Assembly (NCBI GenBank): GCA_035637175.1
Contig: DASPXS010000313.1
Coordinates: 1 to 8,670 of the forward strand
Length of the DNA stretch: 8,670 nt
From: AV2 sp035637175
Lineage (GTDB): Bacteria > Verrucomicrobiota > Verrucomicrobiia > Limisphaerales > AV2
Direction of reading: 5' to 3'
Part shown: piece after piece, positions 5,631 through 8,670 of the stretch
How the letters are laid out: every line of letters begins with the position of its first letter
Position numbering within the stretch: the stretch's first letter is position 1
Position numbers and translations under genes: made by a program
The notes under the pieces: model-generated
What the model saw: only the letters and a program-made list of their open reading frames with translations
Databases searched by the model: none
Told to the model about the DNA's origin: nothing

Positions 5631-8444
5631 TCAATGGGCCTCGAGCCAGTTCCTTCCCACGCCTATTTCGACCACAATGGGCACGTCCAGCGAAATGGCG
5701 GTTTTCATCTTCTCTTCCACGAATCCGGCGACCTCTTCCTGCTCGGGTTGGTAGAGGTCGAAAACCAGTTCGTCGTGCACCTGGAGAATCATTCTGGTGT
5801 TGAGCCTGCGCGCCGTCAGTTCGCGATGAATCTGGACCATCGCGAGTTTGATCATGTCGGCCGCGCTGCCCTGAATCGGCGTGTTGATGGCATTGCGCTC
5901 GGCGGCGCCGCGCACAGTGGCGTTGGAGGAGCGGATATCTCGCAGGTAACGGCGCCGGCCGGTGATGGTCTCGACGTAACCGCGCTGGCGCGCGGACTCG
6001 ACGATGTCGGTCATGTATTTGCGGATGCCGGGGAACTGGGTGAAATAATGCTGGATGATTTCGGCCGCTTCACGGCGCGGGATGCCGAGCCGCTGGTGGA
6101 GGCCAAAAGCGGACATACCGTAGGCGATGCCATAATTGACCATCTTGCACCGCTCGCGCATCTCGGGTGTCACCTCGCCTGGCGGCACGCCGAACACGCG
6201 GGCCGCCGTGGTCACGTGGATGTCCGCGCCGCTCTTGAGCGCTTCGATCATCGTCGCCTCGCGGCTCAACGCGGCGATCACGCGCAGTTCGATTTGCGAA
6301 TAGTCGGCGGACAAAATCAGATAGCCGTCGCCTCGTGGAACAAACGCCTTGCGAATCTCCTGTCCGAGCCGGGACCGGATCGGGATGTTTTGCAGGTTCG
6401 GGTTTCCGGAGTTCAACCGGCCGGTTGCCGTGGCGAGTTGTTGAAAGGTGGTGTGCACACGGCCAGTCGCCGTCCGTATCGCGGCGGGCAGCGCATCCGC
6501 GTAAGTGGACTTGAGCTTGGCGCACTCGCGGTATTCGAGCAGGTGCCGCACGATGGGGTGATCGGTGGCCAGCGCGATGAGCGTCTGTTCGTCAGTGGCG
6601 TACTGGCCGGTGCGCGTCTTTTTCGGCCCGTCGGCAATCCGCAGCCGCTCGAACAGGACCTCCCCGAGTTGCTTGGGTGAGTTCAGATTAAATTCGGCGC
6701 CGGCGAGCTGGTAAATCGTGCGCTCGTGGCCCGCCATCTCCCGGCTCAGCAGTTGAGAGAACTCGGCCAGCGCCGGTGCGTCCACCCGCACCCCTTCCAC
6801 CTCCATGTCCGCCAGCACCGGCAGCAGCGGCGCCTCGATGTCGTAGAAAACCCGTTCCTGCCCTTTCTCCTTCAGCAGCGGTTCCAGCAGAGAACGGATC
6901 TGCCGGGCAAGGTCGGCGACCTCCATCGCCTGTTCCGCGGCGCGGTCCGGCCGGTCAGGACTCAGTCCCAATTCGGCCTGCTCCCCGCCCGACGCCGCCG
7001 CGTCCATCGGCGTGTAACCCAGGAAGGTCTCCGACAAGTGACGGAGCGAGTGCCGCATGTCCGGTTCGATGAGGGCATGCGCCAGCATCACGTCGAAAAG
7101 CTTTCCCCGCACAGAAACACCGCTTCCTTTCAGCAGGGCGATGTCGGGCTTGAGATCGCAGCCGACCTTCTCGGTGCCTTCGTCTTCGAACACGGGACGG
7201 AACGCGGCAAGGACTGCGGCGGCTTCCTCCGCCGCCCGAGGAATGGGCACGAACCACCCGGTATGCGGCGCGAAAGAAAACGCGAGCCCGGCCGGGCGGG
7301 TCTCGCCGGCGCCCACTGACCGCACGGAAAAGGCGAAGGATGACTGTTGCCGCAACAGTTGGAGGAGCTCGGATCGCGCCGCCGCGGACGAAACCAGTCG
7401 ATAGTCGTGTGCGGTGTCCATGAGGGTCTTGAGGGTGGCGCCGCCCGGCGGTTTCGCGGGTGCCTCGGTCTCTTCCGGCTGATCGGTGTCGTCAGGTTCG
7501 GGACGGGCAATGGCGTCGGCCGGCGTGCCGGCGGGCGGGGCGCCCGCGGCAAAGCCACGGCCCGCTTTGAAGTCCTCGCCGAACAACCGCCGGCCGATCG
7601 AGTTGAATTCGAACTCGACGAACAGTTGTTTGAGCTGTTGTTCCCTGGGCGGACGAAGTTTGAGGCTGTCGAGCTCCACCTGGATCGGCGTGTTGCAATT
7701 GATGGTGGCCAGTCGCTTGGAGAGCAGCGCCTGTTCGCGGTGTTGCTCCAGGTTTTCGCGCAGCTTGCCTTTGAGCTCGCCGGTGTGTTCGAGCAGATTC
7801 TCGATGCTGCCGTGTTGCGCGATCAGTTTGCTCGCGGTCTTCTCACCGATGCCCGGCACGCCGGGAATGTTGTCCGAGGCGTCACCCCACAGTCCGAGGA
7901 TGTCGATCACCTGTTCCGGCCGGGCCACGCCCCATTTCTGGCGCACCTCGGGAAGACCCAGGATTTCGGCGGCGTCACCCGTGCGACCCGGTTTGTAGAT
8001 GAAGGTCTTCTCCGAGACGAGCTGGCCGAAATCCTTGTCCGGCGTGACCATGTAGGATTCGAAGCTTTGCTGTTCGGCCCGGCGGACGAGAGTGCCGATG
8101 ATGTCGTCGGCCTCGTAACCGTCGCAGATCAGCGCCGGGATGCTGAAAGCCTCGAGCAGCCGCCGGACATTGGGCAGGGCCCAGGCAATGTCCTCCGGCA
8201 TGGCCTCGCGCTGGATCTTGTAATCCGGAAACTCACGGTGCCGCTGGGTCGGCACTTCCGTGTCGAAGGCGACGGCGATGTGCGTGGGCAACTGGTTCTG
8301 CAGGATATCGAGCAGCGTATTCGTGAACACGAACAGGGCGGAGGTGTTGGCGCCTTTGGATGAATAAATGGGCCGGCCGACCAGCGCAAAATGCGCCCGA
8401 TAGACCAACGCCATTCCATCCAGCAGGAAGAGCTTCTTCGTCAC
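5631..8444 (-). CDS. polA: DNA polymerase I (family A)
   Basis: This 937-residue enzyme fills gaps and removes RNA primers in replication and repair. The 5'-nuclease domain (1-290) looks active: LLDG with Asp9, EADD (111-114), TPDKD (134-138) and GDASDNIPGVPGIGEKTA (187-204). A Pro/Glu-rich linker covers about 296-335. The 3'-5' exonuclease region (340-525) appears dead: the DxE of motif I is replaced by SVR (373-375), and the Tyr and Asp of motif III by Arg501 and Gln505, although motif II Asp434 remains. The polymerase domain is complete: TATGRLNSGNPNLQNIPIRS (671-690), motif A Asp714 in SADYSQIELR, the O helix with Lys767 and Tyr771 in KMVNYGIAYGMS, and motif C His890-Asp891-Glu892 in QVHDELVFD. 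Translation starts at GTG (8442-8444): an in-frame TAG at 8454-8456 rules out longer forms, and the next ATG (codon 11) would lose Asp9. No Shine-Dalgarno sequence is obvious. Length is close to that of the E. coli enzyme (928). Confidence 0.97.
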   Translation of the reverse strand: MTKKLFLLDGMALVYRAHFALVGRPIYSSKGANTSALFVFTNTLLDILQNQLPTHIAVAFDTEVPTQRHREFPDYKIQREAMPEDIAWALPNVRRLLEAFSIPALICDGYEADDIIGTLVRRAEQQSFESYMVTPDKDFGQLVSEKTFIYKPGRTGDAAEILGLPEVRQKWGVARPEQVIDILGLWGDASDNIPGVPGIGEKTASKLIAQHGSIENLLEHTGELKGKLRENLEQHREQALLSKRLATINCNTPIQVELDSLKLRPPREQQLKQLFVEFEFNSIGRRLFGEDFKAGRGFAAGAPPAGTPADAIARPEPDDTDQPEETEAPAKPPGGATLKTLMDTAHDYRLVSSAAARSELLQLLRQQSSFAFSVRSVGAGETRPAGLAFSFAPHTGWFVPIPRAAEEAAAVLAAFRPVFEDEGTEKVGCDLKPDIALLKGSGVSVRGKLFDVMLAHALIEPDMRHSLRHLSETFLGYTPMDAAASGGEQAELGLSPDRPDRAAEQAMEVADLARQIRSLLEPLLKEKGQERVFYDIEAPLLPVLADMEVEGVRVDAPALAEFSQLLSREMAGHERTIYQLAGAEFNLNSPKQLGEVLFERLRIADGPKKTRTGQYATDEQTLIALATDHPIVRHLLEYRECAKLKSTYADALPAAIRTATGRVHTTFQQLATATGRLNSGNPNLQNIPIRSRLGQEIRKAFVPRGDGYLILSADYSQIELRVIAALSREATMIEALKSGADIHVTTAARVFGVPPGEVTPEMRERCKMVNYGIAYGMSAFGLHQRLGIPRREAAEIIQHYFTQFPGIRKYMTDIVESARQRGYVETITGRRRYLRDIRSSNATVRGAAERNAINTPIQGSAADMIKLAMVQIHRELTARRLNTRMILQVHDELVFDLYQPEQEEVAGFVEEKMKTAISLDVPIVVEIGVGRNWLEAH

Positions 8445-8670
8445 GACGCGAGGCTAGCGCAAGCAGCGGGAAAGCCAAACAAGAAGTCAAAGGCCGCGTT
8501 GCACAGGAAAAATTCAGTTGTCGGAACGCGATTGGACCTTCCCGCGAGCCACGACCGCACGCGTTTGTTCCCTTTCTCTTTTGCGCGGTGGGAGCAAAAA
8601 TTTCCGGGCGCTACGGCCCGGGGAATCGAATCAGTCCATGCGCTTCGGGCCTCAGGGCAACAGGACGAGT
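8445..8670. other. Region upstream of polA, no gene seen
   Basis: These 226 bases should contain the polA promoter. On the minus strand a TTGACT occurs at about 8485-8490, but no acceptable -10 box lies 16-18 bases downstream of it. No ORF with recognisable content and no tRNA or other RNA gene is apparent. A GC-rich hairpin lies at 8604-8621. Confidence 0.4.
8596..8621 (-). terminator. Possible intrinsic terminator of a minus-strand gene beyond the window
   Basis: CCGGGC (8604-8609) and GCCCGG (8616-8621) form a perfect 6-bp GC stem with a 6-base loop. Read on the minus strand the hairpin is followed by AAATTTTT (8603 down to 8596). This has the form of a short intrinsic terminator for a gene entering from the right, upstream of polA. 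The T-run is only five and is preceded by three A, so the call is tentative. Confidence 0.35.

Noticed and set aside
5634..6680. 348-codon open frame on the plus strand opposite polA
   Set aside because: Long antisense frames are expected opposite G+C-rich genes. polA on the minus strand has complete catalytic motifs, and this frame has none.
7347..8363. 338-codon open frame on the plus strand opposite the 5' part of polA
   Set aside because: It is a shadow of the 5'-nuclease domain coding sequence, with Arg/Gly/Val-rich content and no motifs.
8460..8490. Possible polA promoter with TTGACT as a -35 box on the minus strand
   Set aside because: At the proper spacing the -10 position reads GCTGCT, which does not resemble a -10 element.
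1..8670. CRISPR array, tRNA or rRNA genes, toxin-antitoxin pair, or defence island
   Set aside because: I found no regularly spaced repeats, no cloverleaf or rRNA-like sequence and no defence-family motifs on either strand.

Overview
The window looks like a G+C-rich chromosomal segment from a Verrucomicrobiota-type bacterium. The main taxonomic clue is a prepilin-like stretch (MLLPALAKAKEKAQ, then CVNNLKQLGLA, then YPPD) inside a lipoprotein, a wording typical of verrucomicrobial pseudopilins. Decayed Rhs/YD-repeat fragments of the kind common in that phylum and the scarcity of Shine-Dalgarno sequences fit as well. The assignment is an inference from motifs; no rRNA or other marker beyond polA is present.

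Layout. Positions 1-800 are a gene graveyard. Two diverged, frame-broken pieces of an Rhs (YD-repeat) coding sequence are mixed with short recurring sequence blocks that resemble REP or insertion-element ends. From 814 to 2515 the plus strand carries a small HEAT-repeat exported protein or lipoprotein, a possible 57-residue ORF joined to it by an ATGA overlap, and a secreted zinc-metallopeptidase-like protein with an HEIVH motif. A 246-base gap (2516-2761) holds an imperfect inverted repeat. It is followed by a secreted alpha/beta-hydrolase (esterase family) with a strong intrinsic terminator after it.

The right half is on the minus strand: polA (DNA polymerase I, GTG start at 8444) and, 138 bases downstream of its stop, a 577-residue lipoprotein whose C-terminal quarter is a pseudopilin-like module without the usual prepilin cleavage motif. 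The esterase gene and this lipoprotein gene converge at 3632-3758.

How the genes relate. No clear multi-gene pathway is visible. The peptidase, esterase and lipoprotein are all exported and would act in the periplasm or at the cell surface. polA is housekeeping; its proofreading site appears lost and it has a tyrosine at the sugar-selectivity position of the O helix. I do not see a convincing new defence or mobile system. The points most worth following up are the lipoprotein-pseudopilin chimera, the Rhs remnants with REP-like blocks, the ATGA-coupled small ORF and the inverted repeat.
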